A stretch of 64,000 bases of DNA from Rothia nasimurium. GTDB lineage: Bacteria; Actinomycetota; Actinomycetes; Actinomycetales; Micrococcaceae. Position 1 is the stretch's first letter; every line of letters begins with the position of its first letter. The stretch spans positions 39,110 to 103,109 of the forward strand of contig NZ_CAKMTD010000008.1 of assembly GCF_928391935.1 (NCBI RefSeq). The letters are read 5' to 3'. Shown here piece by piece: positions 63,549 to 64,000 of the stretch. A program made the position numbers and the translations under genes. The notes beneath the pieces are model-generated. The model saw nothing but the letters and a program-made list of their open reading frames with translations, did no database searches and was not told where the DNA came from.

Positions 63549-64000
<452 letters not shown>

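Overview
The window is a 64 kb chromosomal segment of a high-GC Gram-positive bacterium. Gene content and order point to Actinobacteria, and I infer the Micrococcaceae, close to Rothia. The evidence is a dnaK-grpE-dnaJ-hspR operon with a MerR-type HspR, a purN-purH pair next to a DUF6350 membrane protein, and the actinobacterial order mazG-eno-ftsB/divIC-DUF501-ppx. Actinobacterial sdhCDAB also fits. The genus is an inference and no 16S rRNA gene is present.

Layout. 1-3810 is the heat-shock operon (dnaK truncated by the window edge). 3888-5114 is an island-like unit: four 19-bp tandem repeats in front of an Orc1/Cdc6-like AAA ATPase. 5243-12166 carries a flavin monooxygenase, a Na+/alanine symporter, trmB, a CycA-type permease and an MFS exporter. 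12266-14561 holds an overlapping pair on the minus strand: a hypothetical protein and a membrane-anchored HNH nuclease. 14763-18913 has tex and two tandem aldo-keto reductases. 19136-24282 (minus) is a SWIM/SNF2 helicase followed by an MFS gene. 24654-25300 is a probable toxin-antitoxin pair. 25397-34584 carries purine and one-carbon genes (DUF6350, purN, purH, glyA, folD) with a VWA protein. 34633-38774 has a GntR regulator, trpS, a 2H phosphoesterase and a mannose-1-phosphate guanylyltransferase. 39092-42549 is sdhCDAB. 42680-43906 is an M20 amidohydrolase.

44180-55171 is a nucleoside uptake and salvage locus: a BMP-type lipoprotein, a double-NBD ATPase, two permeases, cytidine deaminase, thymidine phosphorylase, an unknown 646-aa protein and adenosine deaminase, running directly into mazG. 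56219-61461 is eno, ftsB, DUF501, ppx and a mycosin-like subtilase. Then come a type II NADH dehydrogenase, an unusual tRNA-Leu(UAA), a dense cluster of hairpins, a small membrane protein and the start of another gene.

Most of the window is ordinary core metabolism. The signals worth following are in the non-coding DNA. First, the tandem repeats overlap the promoter of the Orc-like ATPase. Second, two intergenic hairpins (19046-19101 and 49811-49860) share a constant 19-nt apical core and the same flanks, but their stems differ completely in sequence and still pair. Third, two hairpins downstream of the tRNA repeat the same design with another constant core. No CRISPR array, insertion sequence or rRNA gene was seen.
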